A stretch of DNA of 64,000 nucleotides from Armatimonadota bacterium (GCA_023474015.1 JAMCYN010000129.1:19803-83802); one strand, 5' to 3'; shown: positions 27,201-36,800, counted from the first letter of the stretch. The notes: generated by a model not told the origin, from the sequence alone. Numbers and translations: made by a program.

Positions 27201-28795
27201 CCCGACACGCTGCCCGCGACCGCGATTGTTCCGACGGTCCCTCCGCTCGCCCGGAAGTTGCTTACGACCAGCCTGCCGTTCGCGTAGCTAAAGCCGGTGG
27301 TCACACGCCGCACCGGCACTCCGGCGAATTGCCCTCTCGATACGTCGGCGTTGGCGGAAACTTGAATGTCAGACAAAGGCCCTCGTATGGAAAAATCGAC
27401 CGAGGCGATCCCCGCCGCCTGGAGGTCCGGTGGTAGAGGCAGGCCGGCCAGATTGATCCGCTCCGCATGGCCCTGAATCGACACCCTGGGCTTGGTGGTG
27501 AGAGAAAGCGTGCCCGCAGCCGATACGCGGCCGCCGAGCATCGTAAATTCCAGCGACCTGAACCCCAGCTCGCCACGGCCGTACAAGGCCGATACGGCCA
27601 CGTCTCTTACGGTGTAACCACGCGCGACGACGCTCGGGATTCGCGCCGAGACATCGACTATGGGTGCAGACGCGGCACCCATTACGGTCGCCCTGGCCGG
27701 TCCCCTGCCCCGCGGCTGAAACTGCCTGGCTGACGCGGGTAAGTTGGCAACCCGAAGCAGTCGCGGAAAATCGACGTCCGGCGACGTGACCACGAGATCG
27801 AGCCTGGGTTTGGTGAACCCCGAGATTTCACCGGCCACGCGCGCGCCCGAGTTTGCCAGAGAGCCGGCCAAGCTCAAGATAAGGCGCTGGTCGGCAAGCA
27901 CTATGTTGCCGGTGATCCCCTTGACAGGCTCGCGAAAGATAGAAAGCGAGGCCGAAGCGTTCGTTACCTTGATCACCCCGGCAGCGGCCATGCGGGAACG
28001 TCCCGCAGCCCTTCGCACGCGCACTCCGGCGGCCACTTCCAACGTGCCGGTGTGCACCTTGACGCTCCGGCTCAGCCCAAGATATGCTGTCCAGTACGCC
28101 GCTGATACGCGGTCGGCGTTGACGTCCAGGTTGACCGACTTAGTGATGGAGTTATACATACCTACCGCGCGGGCGCTCGCGAATCTGCCTCTCTCGCCGC
28201 GACCCGAGGCAGAAAAGCTATAGATCGGCTGCCTGCCCGCGTCAACGAATGCATCTACTCCCGTGAAGCGATTGATAGCCGGAATCGGCGTGCTCCGAGT
28301 CAAGAAATCCTGGAAGATCACCGTCCCGTTCGTGATCGTGACCTGGCCCAGGAACGGCGGTCCCGGCGGCCCGGGCGGGCGCTTGAGGAGGTCCTGCACG
28401 TTGAATGTGCCGTCGGTACGCCTGACGAGGTTGACGCGGGGGCCCAGCACCTCGACCTTCCTAATCGCCTGCGCGCCCCTGCCGCCGAACAGCAGCGCTC
28501 GTGTGTTATATCGGATGATAATCCGCCTGGCGACCACCATCTTTCCGGCGGCCAGTTTCTTGCCCGAGGCTATCTCGACATCATCGAGGATCGCCACCCC
28601 GAGCGGCGTGACCGTCGCCCTGCCGATCTGCACTTCCCGGTTGAGCCGACGCGCAAACTCATCGATCAGTAGGAGATTGGCGTTTTGCAGGGCCACGCTG
28701 AACTGCCGCACGACATAGAGTCCGCTCGCTATAACCATAACGAGCACCGGCACATATGTGATCAGAGCTATCACCAATTTGCGGCGGCTCGTCAC
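24221..28795 (-). CDS. TamB-like/AsmA-like outer-membrane biogenesis protein
   Basis: This is a 1,524-residue protein with one N-terminal membrane helix (about 9-31). An AsmA-like start (NREVQIGRATVTPLGVAILDDVEIASG) is followed by more than a thousand residues of repeating beta strands with recurrent G-x-L-x-x-x-G-x-I/V patterns. A DUF490-type C-terminus follows: GEIYAAYTPPAEPELRVDFKAV, LSREQMLAALG and the final barrel-like strands with YELGIGYRFSDRYQFSVGVDDQ. Such proteins form long hydrophobic grooves between the inner and outer membranes for lipid transport or barrel assembly. The GTG at 28795 has GGAGG just upstream and overlaps the stop of the ORF6N gene by 4 nt. It is the last gene of the lipB operon and good evidence for an outer membrane. 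Confidence 0.88.
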   Translation of the reverse strand: MTSRRKLVIALITYVPVLVMVIASGLYVVRQFSVALQNANLLLIDEFARRLNREVQIGRATVTPLGVAILDDVEIASGKKLAAGKMVVARRIIIRYNTRALLFGGRGAQAIRKVEVLGPRVNLVRRTDGTFNVQDLLKRPPGPPGPPFLGQVTITNGTVIFQDFLTRSTPIPAINRFTGVDAFVDAGRQPIYSFSASGRGERGRFASARAVGMYNSITKSVNLDVNADRVSAAYWTAYLGLSRSVKVHTGTLEVAAGVRVRRAAGRSRMAAAGVIKVTNASASLSIFREPVKGITGNIVLADQRLILSLAGSLANSGARVAGEISGFTKPRLDLVVTSPDVDFPRLLRVANLPASARQFQPRGRGPARATVMGAASAPIVDVSARIPSVVARGYTVRDVAVSALYGRGELGFRSLEFTMLGGRVSAAGTLSLTTKPRVSIQGHAERINLAGLPLPPDLQAAGIASVDFSIRGPLSDIQVSANADVSRGQFAGVPVRRVTTGFSYANGRLVVSNFRASGGTVGTIAVAGSVSGKAIDLSVSAQGANITSLARLLGLEGVGGVGYFKGRIAGAPDNPTVSGAAEVFQGRYGGYDVDYARLLFSGEKRAIRVTEGIVRLFPAEIRFSGSVRGIGTRRVPFNLTGSVDRLTVGKLSSLIGRKIDMTGTVSGAIQASGTYAADTPPGRNPFMNTKASADLRLEDGTAFDLPIDNAHAKLKLTGTRLDVSDAVMTSEKATLTVSGSTFLDTKALDLTFDLTGFDLARVRDRVKNYANIAGTARARGNVTGKLEDLRAVVNAAVDNLTINGKRYDQAELSLAYGADVISNMAITLSRGSQSLSLNAADYVIKTNCLGSASARISGINIPDVWQLLTSSPYLRTEQGRSLQEAIRRVPRLTSGTLSGTIALDGCLNQPNGTLSLHASNVGVDIREIKSIDIDATATNGIVTLSRLSAASDDTSVTATGEFVIPDRRVRLDVVASNLDLSRLRPWLGDNTPTGVARADLLVEGNVTSPHVVGSVEVVKPGYGVFTFDALRASRVEVTDRRIEFSDVIVASNSHQAVARGYLPWSWSTFSIPPNEPLEMSVSLQKQDLSLLSALTTELDPARTSGAIQAAVQVGGTFASPEIGGSLRIDNGTVALKNFTNDFNKVNVDLRFDGNRVVVDELSATSSLGGRISVLPGGYVTMGRLADSPADLRIVADGLILAERNAVGFGEDISTQIDAGLSVTGTLASPLVADAKVGDTPAGITISNARFAFVAPQGFMPPLVGKYVIDPQFDVGIRVGRDVWVAPPNAALRVQGDGTIMGRLSKPEVGLVLTIAEGNIRLAATRLRVLPGGEIYAAYTPPAEPELRVDFKAVTSVTATSALGRRQRYTITLAVSGQASNLQVNMTSSPAGLSREQMLAALGHVEGIFAGGESELQRELGNILTAVGSSTLFAPVETLFVERLGFEQFTLEYGPTQPLALYVSRRLFNNIYLSYYGRLSSQYANVQDVNYELGIGYRFSDRYQFSVGVDDQQTSTVQMQYTSNF

Positions 28796-29325
28796 GTTTC
28801 CTCCGTGCGAAAACCGATTCGCTCTTGCGGGGATTCCGGCGGGGCAAGTAGTTGCCGTATCGCGTCGATCAGCGCGCCTATCTCATGATCATGCCCGTCA
28901 AGACGCCCTTCAATCTCGATCACTTTCTCGGAAAGTTCCGCATGTGTTGCCAGCATCCGCTTCAGGCCGACGAAAGCCCGAACCACGTAGACACTAACCT
29001 CGACCGCACGCGGACTGTTCAGGATCGTAGCTGCCATAACCGCGCCGTGTTCGGTGAAGGCATGGGGCAAGTACCGACGGCCACCCCTTTGGTTTGAGGT
29101 ACCAAATTGGCACCTCAAATTTTGAAACTCCTCCGGGGTAAGCTGGAACATAAAGTCAGGCGGGAAGCGGCTCAGATTGCGCTTCACCGCTCGATTAAAC
29201 GTTTTGGTTTCCACCTCGTAGAGCCGGGCAAGGTCGCTGTCTAGGATAACAGTCAGTCCACGTAGCGACAGGATGGATTGTGCAATGGATTCCACGGAGG
29301 CAACGGCAAGTGCGGTATCATTCAT
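28792..29325 (-). CDS. ORF6N domain protein
   Basis: The N-terminal 90 residues contain LRGLTVILDSDLARLYEVETKTFNRAVKRNLSRFPPDFMFQLT and RYLPHAFTEHGAVMAATIL, the standard ORF6N signature. A helical C-terminus that could form a coiled coil follows. ORF6N is a putative DNA-binding domain typical of phage antirepressors and of many chromosomal orphans. Here it is wedged between lipB (8-nt overlap) and the TamB-like gene (4-nt overlap), so it is transcribed and translated with housekeeping genes, unusual for a phage-type domain. The ATG at 29325 has a GGAGGGG about 10 nt upstream inside lipB. Confidence 0.92.
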   Translation of the reverse strand: MNDTALAVASVESIAQSILSLRGLTVILDSDLARLYEVETKTFNRAVKRNLSRFPPDFMFQLTPEEFQNLRCQFGTSNQRGGRRYLPHAFTEHGAVMAATILNSPRAVEVSVYVVRAFVGLKRMLATHAELSEKVIEIEGRLDGHDHEIGALIDAIRQLLAPPESPQERIGFRTEET

Positions 29326-30094
29326 TAACTACGTTCCCCTCCACGATGAGCTGCTTTCCAACGGTGTTTCGGGAATTTATTCCCGAAACCACTCTCAGTT
29401 CGAGATTGAAGTTCTTCGCGAAGCCGCGCGCGCAGGCATCGCGGACATCACTCATATCCGGCGCTGAGCCGAGGAGTTCCGCCATCGAGGTTATCTGTCG
29501 CGATGCGAGCCCGCAGGGGTTGATGAGCGAGAAATGCGCCATTATCGGGTCGACATTCAGCGCGAAGCCGTGATACGTCACCCACTTCCGCACGGCTATC
29601 CCGATGGAGCAGACCTTCTTTTCTCCGACCCACACCCCGGCCGGGCCGTTGCGATTACCTTCGAGGCCGAACTCGGCCAGCGCGTCGATTATGCTCTGTT
29701 CGAGCGACCGCAAATAGGCGTGCAGGTCTCCGCCAAGCTCCCGTAGTCTCACAATCGGGTAGCCGACCAACTGGCCCGGGCCGTGGTACGTGACGTCGCC
29801 GCCGCGATCCGTCTCAACCAGTTCAACCCCCTGCTTCCGCAGAGACTCCTGGCTCGCGGTGACGTTCGACCGGCTGGATTCCTTCACACCCATCGTAATC
29901 ACCGGGTCATGTTCGAGAAGCACTAGTATCCCCGGTATCTCCCGCGCGGCGCATCGTTCGTGAAGGTCATGCTGAAGCGCGAGGGCCTCGGTATAAGATA
30001 TGCGCAAAATATTATACAGCAAGCAGTCCTTGGGCCGTGGTAATCCGACCGGTTCGCTCAGCGGGGGCTGCTCAGCGTTTTCGTAAAATTGCAT
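29318..30094 (-). CDS. lipB: Octanoyl-[acyl-carrier-protein]:protein N-octanoyltransferase
   Basis: The protein contains the LipB substrate loop RGGDVTYHGPGQLVGYPIV, the lysine region EKKVCSIGIAVRKWVTYHGFALNV and the catalytic cysteine in LINPCGL. It moves octanoyl groups from ACP to lipoyl domains, the first step of lipoic acid synthesis; lipA is not in view. I prefer the ATG at 30094 (GGAG upstream, 258 aa). An upstream start at 30244 would add 50 basic residues not typical of the family. The C-terminal tail encodes a dispersed palindrome (29366-29389), which suggests that a repeat was inserted into the end of the gene. Confidence 0.93.
   Translation of the reverse strand: MQFYENAEQPPLSEPVGLPRPKDCLLYNILRISYTEALALQHDLHERCAAREIPGILVLLEHDPVITMGVKESSRSNVTASQESLRKQGVELVETDRGGDVTYHGPGQLVGYPIVRLRELGGDLHAYLRSLEQSIIDALAEFGLEGNRNGPAGVWVGEKKVCSIGIAVRKWVTYHGFALNVDPIMAHFSLINPCGLASRQITSMAELLGSAPDMSDVRDACARGFAKNFNLELRVVSGINSRNTVGKQLIVEGNVVNE
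29366..29389. repeat. Dispersed palindrome GTTTCGGGAA...TTCCCGAAAC, copy 1
   Basis: Ten-base arms flank an AT-rich centre (TTTA). It lies inside the 3' end of lipB. A near-identical copy is at 49941-49965. Confidence 0.75.
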
Positions 30095-30224
30095 CTTGGC
30101 TCCAGGGATCGGGTTTGGCAACTGTTCCCTAATTAATGATTCGCGCTTGCCACGGGTGAATTCCTTCTTCGACGGTCGGCATACTCGGGGGCTTATGCGC
30201 GCCTTAACGCGCTTAAGGGCCGCA

Positions 30225-30254
30225 TTGACATGATGGCTGTTCACCTAGTAGGAT
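30225..30254 (+). promoter_or_regulatory. Sigma70-like promoter for the symporter pair
   Basis: TTGACA (30225-30230), an 18-nt spacer and TAGGAT (30249-30254) lie about 110 nt before the DUF485 start, in the divergent gap upstream of lipB. Confidence 0.5.
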
Positions 30255-30370
30255 ATCAACTAACCATGTAATAGGTCCTTCTCCTGGCCAAGGAGGTTCG
30301 TGGACGGCAAACTGTGAGGCGGTGAGTCGGTCGCGCTGGACATGGAAATTGCTTTTAGGAGTTGATCAGT

Positions 30371-30664
30371 ATGCAGCACGGACCTTCCACCGACTGGGGA
30401 GAGGACAAGGCATCAGCATACAAGACTCGTCTGGGTCTGTGGATGTTCCTTGTCTATTTCATCGTCTACGCCGGTTTTGTCATGATCAACAGCATGATGC
30501 CTGACACGATGGCAAAGCTGTTTCACGGCCTTAACTTGGCTGTCGTCTATGGCTTTGGGCTTATCGCCCTTGCACTCGTCATGGCGTTCGTCTATAACGC
30601 TCTATGCGGCAGAGCGGAAGACAGCGGCGAGGCGTATACCGACGATGAGCAGGAGGAGTTTTAG
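30371..30664 (+). CDS. DUF485-like small membrane protein
   Basis: This 97-residue protein has two membrane helices (about 22-42 and 58-80) and an acidic C-terminus (DDEQEEF). The order DUF485 then solute:sodium symporter is a common pair (yjcH-actP). The sequence between the helices (MINSMMPDTMAKLFHGLNLAVVYGFGL) fits the family. The ATG at 30371 has AGGAG 9 nt upstream. It ends 3 nt before the symporter start and probably helps its assembly or activity. Confidence 0.82.
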   Translation: MQHGPSTDWGEDKASAYKTRLGLWMFLVYFIVYAGFVMINSMMPDTMAKLFHGLNLAVVYGFGLIALALVMAFVYNALCGRAEDSGEAYTDDEQEEF

Positions 30665-30667
30665 GTA

Positions 30668-32803
30668 ATGAGCTACGAAACTTCTCCGTGGGCAATCGCG
30701 ATCTTCGTGTCTTTCGTCGCGTTCGTCATGTGGATCGCTTATTTCTTCGCGCGCCGGACAAAGACCTCAAAGGGCTACTACGCCGCCGGTGGAACAATCC
30801 ACTGGGCCGTCAACGGGATCGCCTTCGCCGGTGATTATCTTTCAGCCGCTTCGTTCCTCGGTATTTGCGGCATGATCGCGTGGTTCGGCTATGATGGTTT
30901 CTTATATTCCATCGGGTATCTCGCCGGGTGGATAGTGGCGCTCTTCGTTGTGGCCGAGCCTATGAAGCGGATGGGAAAGTATACGTTCACCGACGCGCTT
31001 GACTCGAAGTTCAATTCAAAGGGAATACAGTTCGCGGCGGCGCTCAGCACATTGGTGGTTTCGGTATGTTACCTCATCCCGCAGATGGTCGGCGCTGGCG
31101 CGCTGGTAACGCCGCTCCTTGGACTGCCGCACTTCATGGGAGTGGTGCTGGTAGGCACGATAGTCATCATCATCGTTGCGTCGGCGGGAATGGCCTCCAC
31201 CACATACGTGCAGTTCCTCAAGGGAGGACTGCTGATTGTGTTTTCCACTGCTCTGGTGATATGCGTGCTCTCCAAAGGCCTCACCACGAACCCCTCGCAC
31301 GGAGGCAGCGCGGCCTATCACAAGTTCGCGACTATTCCGTATACAGCCGGCACCGACGGCGCACTAAAGCTCGCGGACACATCATACGCGACGCCGTCCG
31401 ACTGGACTAAGTCACCCTATTACCTCAAGGACGAAGACCCCACCAAGCCCAAGCCGAAATTCGTAAAGTTGACCAAGGGTGGCAAGGAGTCGGTGTGGTT
31501 TGTCAACGCCAAGGACGGAGTGCTTCAAGAGACTCTTACACTTACGACTCTCGCGAACGGCGGCAAGCTCTACAACGGCTCACCGAGGTCCGACCGCCGG
31601 TTCTTCCAGGTCGGGCACATGAGCGAGATTAAGCTGAACGGCAAGTCCGTCTCCAGCACAGGTCCGCTCGACCCCTTGAGCTTCCTGTCCGTCATCCGAG
31701 ACGGAACAATCATACGGTGGCCGTCGGAGAAAATAGAGGACGGCGGCAACAAGGTGACCGTTTTCTATCCGAAGGCCACTCTGGGCAAAGACCTTTTGAA
31801 GCCGGGAGTGAAGTTCAAGGTCGGTGGGAGCTTCTCGGAGAACCTCAACTTCATATCGCTCATGCTCGCGCTGTTCTGCGGGACGGCGGCCCTGCCGCAC
31901 ATTCTCATTCGTTACTACACGGTCCCGAGTCCCGCGTGCGCCAGGAAGTCCACCATAGTCGCGATCGCGGCCATCGGTTTCTTCTACGTATTGACCCTGT
32001 TCATGGGCCTGGGCGCGATGACAAACGGCGTTCTCGATCTGTCGGACAGCAATATGGCGGCTCCGCTGCTCGCGAAGTCGTTTGGTGTGTTCTTGTTCGC
32101 GATTATCTCGGCGATTGCGTTCGCGACTGTGCTTGGAACTGTCAGCGGCCTGATCGTCGCCGCCTCGGGCGCTGTAGCTCACGACCTTATGGACAGATTC
32201 TTCGGAATGAAGATGACTGACCACAGCAAGGTCGTGGCGGGCAAGCTATCGGCCGTCGCCATCGGCATTATCGCAATGATGCTCGGTATCAGGTATGAGG
32301 GCGTGAACGTGTCGTATCTGGTCGGCTGGGCATTCGCGGTGGCGGCGTCGGCGAACCTGCCCGCGATAGTCATGCTCCTATTCTGGAAGAAGACCACGGC
32401 CAAGGGCATAGCCTCCTCGATAGTTGTCGGCATCGTCGCCGCCCTGGGCATGATAATGCTCTCTCCGGAGATGTACAAGGAAGTCTATAAGCTCGACCCA
32501 GCGCTTGCGCTGATCAAGCTCGACAACCCTGCTATCATCTCGATGCCGCTCAGCTTCTTGACACTCGTGTTCGTTTCGCTCGCGACGCAAACCGCTAAGG
32601 AGCGAGTGAAGATGAAGGCCAGGGAGACGGTGAGGCCGCATCCGGTGGCGAGCCGCGAACTCGTGGGGGAATTGGTCGCGCACGACGGAGATATGTCGCA
32701 CCTATCGCACGGGCAGCTTGTCGAGATCGTTCACGAACTGCGGGCCGAGCTCGCCGCTCTGAAGGGGACGGCTCAACCACTCGCCGCGCAGGACGCCGAA
32801 TAG
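30668..32803 (+). CDS. actP: ActP-type solute:sodium symporter with a large extracytoplasmic insert
   Basis: Sodium/solute symporter family features are YYAAGGTIHWAVNGIAFAGDYLSAASFLG near the N-terminus, GAGALVTPLLG, TTYVQFLKGGLL, FISLMLALFCGTAALPHILIRYYTVP and the later helices. ActP proteins carry acetate or related monocarboxylates. Family members are near 550 residues; this one has 711. The difference is a soluble insert of about 180 residues (roughly 205-388) after the fifth or sixth helix, rich in Lys, Thr and Gly, plus a helical cytoplasmic tail (about 640-711). Long inserts at this point occur in some cation-acetate symporter branches. The true substrate is unknown. Confidence 0.9.
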   Translation: MSYETSPWAIAIFVSFVAFVMWIAYFFARRTKTSKGYYAAGGTIHWAVNGIAFAGDYLSAASFLGICGMIAWFGYDGFLYSIGYLAGWIVALFVVAEPMKRMGKYTFTDALDSKFNSKGIQFAAALSTLVVSVCYLIPQMVGAGALVTPLLGLPHFMGVVLVGTIVIIIVASAGMASTTYVQFLKGGLLIVFSTALVICVLSKGLTTNPSHGGSAAYHKFATIPYTAGTDGALKLADTSYATPSDWTKSPYYLKDEDPTKPKPKFVKLTKGGKESVWFVNAKDGVLQETLTLTTLANGGKLYNGSPRSDRRFFQVGHMSEIKLNGKSVSSTGPLDPLSFLSVIRDGTIIRWPSEKIEDGGNKVTVFYPKATLGKDLLKPGVKFKVGGSFSENLNFISLMLALFCGTAALPHILIRYYTVPSPACARKSTIVAIAAIGFFYVLTLFMGLGAMTNGVLDLSDSNMAAPLLAKSFGVFLFAIISAIAFATVLGTVSGLIVAASGAVAHDLMDRFFGMKMTDHSKVVAGKLSAVAIGIIAMMLGIRYEGVNVSYLVGWAFAVAASANLPAIVMLLFWKKTTAKGIASSIVVGIVAALGMIMLSPEMYKEVYKLDPALALIKLDNPAIISMPLSFLTLVFVSLATQTAKERVKMKARETVRPHPVASRELVGELVAHDGDMSHLSHGQLVEIVHELRAELAALKGTAQPLAAQDAE

Positions 32804-32819
32804 GAAAAGAGACATGCCG

Positions 32820-32880
32820 GGCTTGGGATTGCGGATTGGGGAGGGAGCCTCCCTTCAATCCGCAATCCCCAATCCGAAAT
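32820..32880. repeat. Heptad palindrome (hairpin)
   Basis: The left arm GGGATTGCGGATTGGGG and right arm AATCCGCAATCCCCAATCC enclose GGGAGCCTCCC. It directly follows the symporter gene and may act as a terminator-like structure. It belongs to the heptad family of this genome. Confidence 0.8.
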
Positions 32881-32951
32881 CCTGTTTGTGCAAGCGAAAG
32901 GCTGTGTAGACGCGGATTTCAGGCCGCGAGCCTGGCGTCGTATCAGTCCCA

Positions 32952-33047
32952 GTGAGATACGGCTTCATTCGGGACAACTCAGATGAGTTCTATGTGGAGA
33001 ACGCCTGCCGTGTGCTCTCAGTTTCTGTAAGCGGCTACTACGCCTGG
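32952..33047 (+). pseudogene. N-terminal remnant of an IS3-family transposase (OrfB)
   Basis: From GTG at 32952 the frame reads [32 protein letters not shown], the conserved opening of IS3-family OrfB proteins. After about 32 residues the similarity stops and the frame runs into the end of the ComM fragment, so the rest has been lost. No inverted repeats were found. Confidence 0.75.
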
Positions 33048-33062
33048 TGTGTGGGTCCCACC

Positions 33063-33584
33063 CTACCCCCAATATTTCCTGTCCAGGCTCCGATACTGCA
33101 CCGCCTCGGCCACGTGTTCGATGCCGATGGACTCGGAGCACGAGAGGTCGGCGATGGTGCGGGAGAGCTTGAGGATGCGGTCGAAGGCGCGGGCAGAAAG
33201 GCGTAGGTGCTCGATGGCCTGCTTGAGCATGGACTCGGCGTCGGCGTTGAGCTTGCAGTAGAGCTTCATCTGGCGGGTGTTCATCTGGGCGTTGCAGAAT
33301 ATCTTGGACCCCGTAAGGCGTGCGTTCTGTATCTCCCTCGCGGCCTTGACTCTGTCCCGAATTAGCGTGGACGACTCGCCCGAGGACTTGCTCATCAGCT
33401 CGTTCTGCTTCAGCCGCGGGACTTCGACGTGGATGTCGATGCGGTCCAGCAGCGGTCCGGATATCCTTTGGAGGTATTTATGGATCATGTGGGGCGTACA
33501 AGTGCAGGGCTTGATATGGTCGTTGTAGAAGCCGCAGGGGCATCCCTGCGTTGCCTTTCTGCCATGTTCAACTTTGTGCACCAA
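33063..33584 (-). CDS. Stand-alone ComM C-terminal (Mg-chelatase C) domain, copy A
   Basis: The product equals the last third of ComM/Yif[18 protein letters not shown], the [19 protein letters not shown] block and the C-terminal helical domain ending in SLDRKYWG. The AAA core (Walker A and B) is absent. The frame is open with no internal stop from a TTG at 33584. Compared with copy C (50 kb), about 48 nucleotides differ but only about three amino acids, which argues for selection on the protein or very recent descent from functional full-length genes. It faces an HTH gene head to head, overlapping its first codons. It may be a domain protein in its own right or a gene fragment. Confidence 0.55.
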   Translation of the reverse strand: MVHKVEHGRKATQGCPCGFYNDHIKPCTCTPHMIHKYLQRISGPLLDRIDIHVEVPRLKQNELMSKSSGESSTLIRDRVKAAREIQNARLTGSKIFCNAQMNTRQMKLYCKLNADAESMLKQAIEHLRLSARAFDRILKLSRTIADLSCSESIGIEHVAEAVQYRSLDRKYWG

Positions 33585-33786
33585 AACCTATACCAAAGGC
33601 CTATCCTCGAGGACCCTGGGAGATCACTTGAGAAAGAAGCGGCTCGACTTGGGACTTATGCAAAAAGAGGTCGCCAGAATGCTCGACGTCTCCATGCCAT
33701 CTATACAGTATTGGGAAAGCAATCGAGTATCGCCGCGTATTGCATCCATGCCAAAAATCATAGAGTTCCTCGGCTATACACCATAG
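33551..33786 (+). pseudogene. Small XRE-like HTH gene, frameshifted, copy A
   Basis: The TTG at 33551 opens a frame reading [20 protein letters not shown], as in copy C. A 7-nt deletion relative to copy C then shifts the frame. The HTH part continues in the other frame as LGDHLRKKRLDLGLMQKEV, ending GYTP at 33786. The HTH region itself (helix-turn-helix with SIQYWESNR) is undamaged and could still be translated from a TTG at 33574. Confidence 0.65.
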
Positions 33787-33848
33787 AATCATGCTTGATT
33801 CCCGTGCCTCAGGAGACCATTAGCAATCCTGGTCTAGGTTGGCTAGCC

Positions 33849-36800
33849 TCACCCCCCAACCAGGCTCCTGACTGCGTCCGAAGAGACCGGTCTGAGCATC
33901 CGTACCACCACACCATCCTTCACTGTGCAACTGCTGATGGCAGTCATCTCCACAACGCCACTCCAGCTCGGAATGGGCGCATCAAACGGCCAGTATACTC
34001 GTATCCCCTTCACGGCCTCGCTCCCGTCATCGAATGTGCAAGTGCCATCCAGGTAAAAGTAATGATCTCCGGACGAACGGATCACACCTGTCACCTTCAC
34101 CAGCAAACCGATGTTGTTCGCTCCGCCACGGGGACCGAGTCTACGGATCCAGGTTTGCGTTTCGGAGTCCTTTACAGGCCGCCAGTCGCTAACTCCTTCC
34201 TGCAGGCCCAGTGGGCCGCCACCTACGCCATCGAGATTCATCAGCCACGGCCGGGGGACTGAAGCGCTCTCTCTGACCAGCACAGTACCGACTTGAATCA
34301 CTGCCTCCGAATCGGCATTCACCTCAAGCCTCCCTTGAACTGCCACAACGTTGCCCGGCTGCACGTCTGCAGCCGCTGTTTCCACCCTGATACCGCACGT
34401 CCGATCCGGCTTCTCAATATAGAACACGTCCGCAAACACCGCAGTGACCACTCCCGATGCTTGAACAACCGAGCCATCAATCAGAGACTTAACAAAGCTG
34501 ATATCCGCCAGGGACTGCTCGGCTGCCCAGGGCGATCCGGCAAGTCCTGAATCTATAGCCTGAACGCTCCAATAATACCGGCACGGCGGGAGTCTCTTGA
34601 ATGTCCACGACATCGTCTGGCACGCGTTGCCCGTACCCGGCAGTAGACGCCTGCCAGTGGCTTGATTGGCCATTCCGGTGAACAGGTCACAAGCGCCCGG
34701 CCTCGAGCCGACCCGCAGATTATATGTCAGGCCCGCCTTTGGTGTCTCGGCATCCGAAGCCGGCTTCCAGCAGAACACAGTTCCCTGCGACGTAGAGAAG
34801 CTGGTCAAGTCGGACGGAGGAACAGGTACGCTGTTCTTTCGACTCGTGTTGTTGCGGCAGATCGTGACAGATATTGCACTCCCTGATCCGGTAATTGCAA
34901 GAGCATCCATGTTGCCGTCACTGTCGAAGTCACCCCATGACCGAGGCGTTGCGCTCCCCGGCAGGGAGATGCCGGAATCACAGAAAGCGCCCCCATCGTT
35001 ACGATATAGCGTCGTTGATGTCGTGGTGCTGTAGCGCGTTACCTGCAGGTCGAGATCACCATCGTTATCGTAGTCTACAAGCTGCGGATACGCGAGGGTG
35101 GAAACAGCCAACTGAGGGTCCACTTCGACAAAGCTTCCGGCGTCGTTTCGGAGTATGCGAGCCACGTAAGTCCCGCTCGTGCCCGTGTAGCGAATACCAC
35201 AGATCATCAGGTCGGAATCGCCGTCATTGTCATAATCTCCAGCGACCAGGCTGCCGATTATCGGAGCCGTGATACCCTGATCGACATGCTGCCCATTATC
35301 ATTTCTGAACAGCCTGACTCCTCTTACACTTGACACCGTACCGGAAAATGCAATATCCAGGTCGCCGTCGTCGTCATAATCCACCCATATGGTCGAACTC
35401 GGCATCGGCGAAGATGGAAGACCACACTTTGCGAGTTTGAACTGGCCTTTGTCGTTGGCATAGATATACAGGCCAAATGAACTGCAGATCAAGATATCCA
35501 GATCGCCGTCGTTATCGTAGTCACCCCAAGCGTAGGACCCGGAGGCTGACGGTAACCCCGCGATGACTTCGGCGAAACTGCCTCCGTCATTACGATATAT
35601 CCGAGTCGAGTAGACACTGTTGACGGAGCCGCCGCACACAAGGTCAAGGTCGCCATCGTTGTCGTGGTCACCCCAGGCAAAAGAACAATGTCGACGGCCA
35701 GGCAAGCCGGCGCCTATGTCAGTAAATATTCCGGCGTCGTTGCGGTAGATCCTGCATATCGCCTGTGTTCCGGTGTATCCGCCCAACGCCAGGTCCAGAT
35801 CACCGTCATTGTCGTAGTCTCCCCACGCCGCTGTGCTCTCTGTAAGTAATGGGAACTGCGCACCCACATTCGTGAACAAAGGTGTTGCGAGGAAGTCCTG
35901 GTTCGGCAGATCATCAGTGACATTGGAACAGTCACGGCTGGGCGGACTGAATACAAGCCCCGATTTCACGGCAGATACGGTTCCAGTCCACCCTCGATGC
36001 ACCCGGAGTTCGTAGTAACCGTTGGCGCCAGTTAGCGCGTAGTCGCTGCCATCGTCGACCTCGAGTGTCACCCCGGATACAGCCCCACCGGCGCTGTCCC
36101 TGATATATCCTGAGATTCTCCTGGTTTCGACTACCAGGGTCTGCTCAGCGGACCACGGTGAGCCTGCGAATGAGGGGTCGATGGCCTGGATGCTCCAGTA
36201 GTAGATGCCATCAGGAAGGCCCTTTATTCCCCAGGTCAGGTTTGGGCCGGAATTGCCCGATGTGGGGACCAGTCGAGTTCCGGTAACCGTATCGGCCATT
36301 GCGCAGGAAACTTCCTGGCCGCCGGGTGTCGTCCCGACTCTGAGATTATAGGAAAGGCCAGTCGATGGGGTCTCGATGTCGGACGCTGCGGTCCACCTGA
36401 ACCTGGCGGACCCTCCTATCAGAGCAGGCAGGGGATCAGGAGCAACCGGCGGCGTATCGAATCCGTCACCATCATTTCGGAACAAGGCACAGAAATTGCC
36501 GCCCAGTCCAATTCCGCCGGCAGCGAGGTCGAGATCGCCGTCACCATCGTAGTCTCCCAAAGCAATAGATCCACTCGTGAACCCAGGAAGAGTGGCCCCA
36601 ATATCCGTAAATGTGCCACTATCGTTTCGGTAAATGATAAAAGGCCTGCTCGTCGCACCCTGGCCAGCAGCCACAAGGTCCAGGTCGCCATCGCCATCGC
36701 AGTCCCCCCAGGCCAAGCTGGCATACTGCACTCCTACGAGACCCGCGTTGGTCTCGACAAAACTCCCGCTGTCGTTACGATATACCAGTGCTACGCGGCC

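Noticed and set aside
24221..28795. Adhesin or autotransporter for the 1,524-residue protein
   Set aside because: The N-terminal single helix with AsmA-like start and the DUF490-like C-terminus fit TamB-like proteins better.
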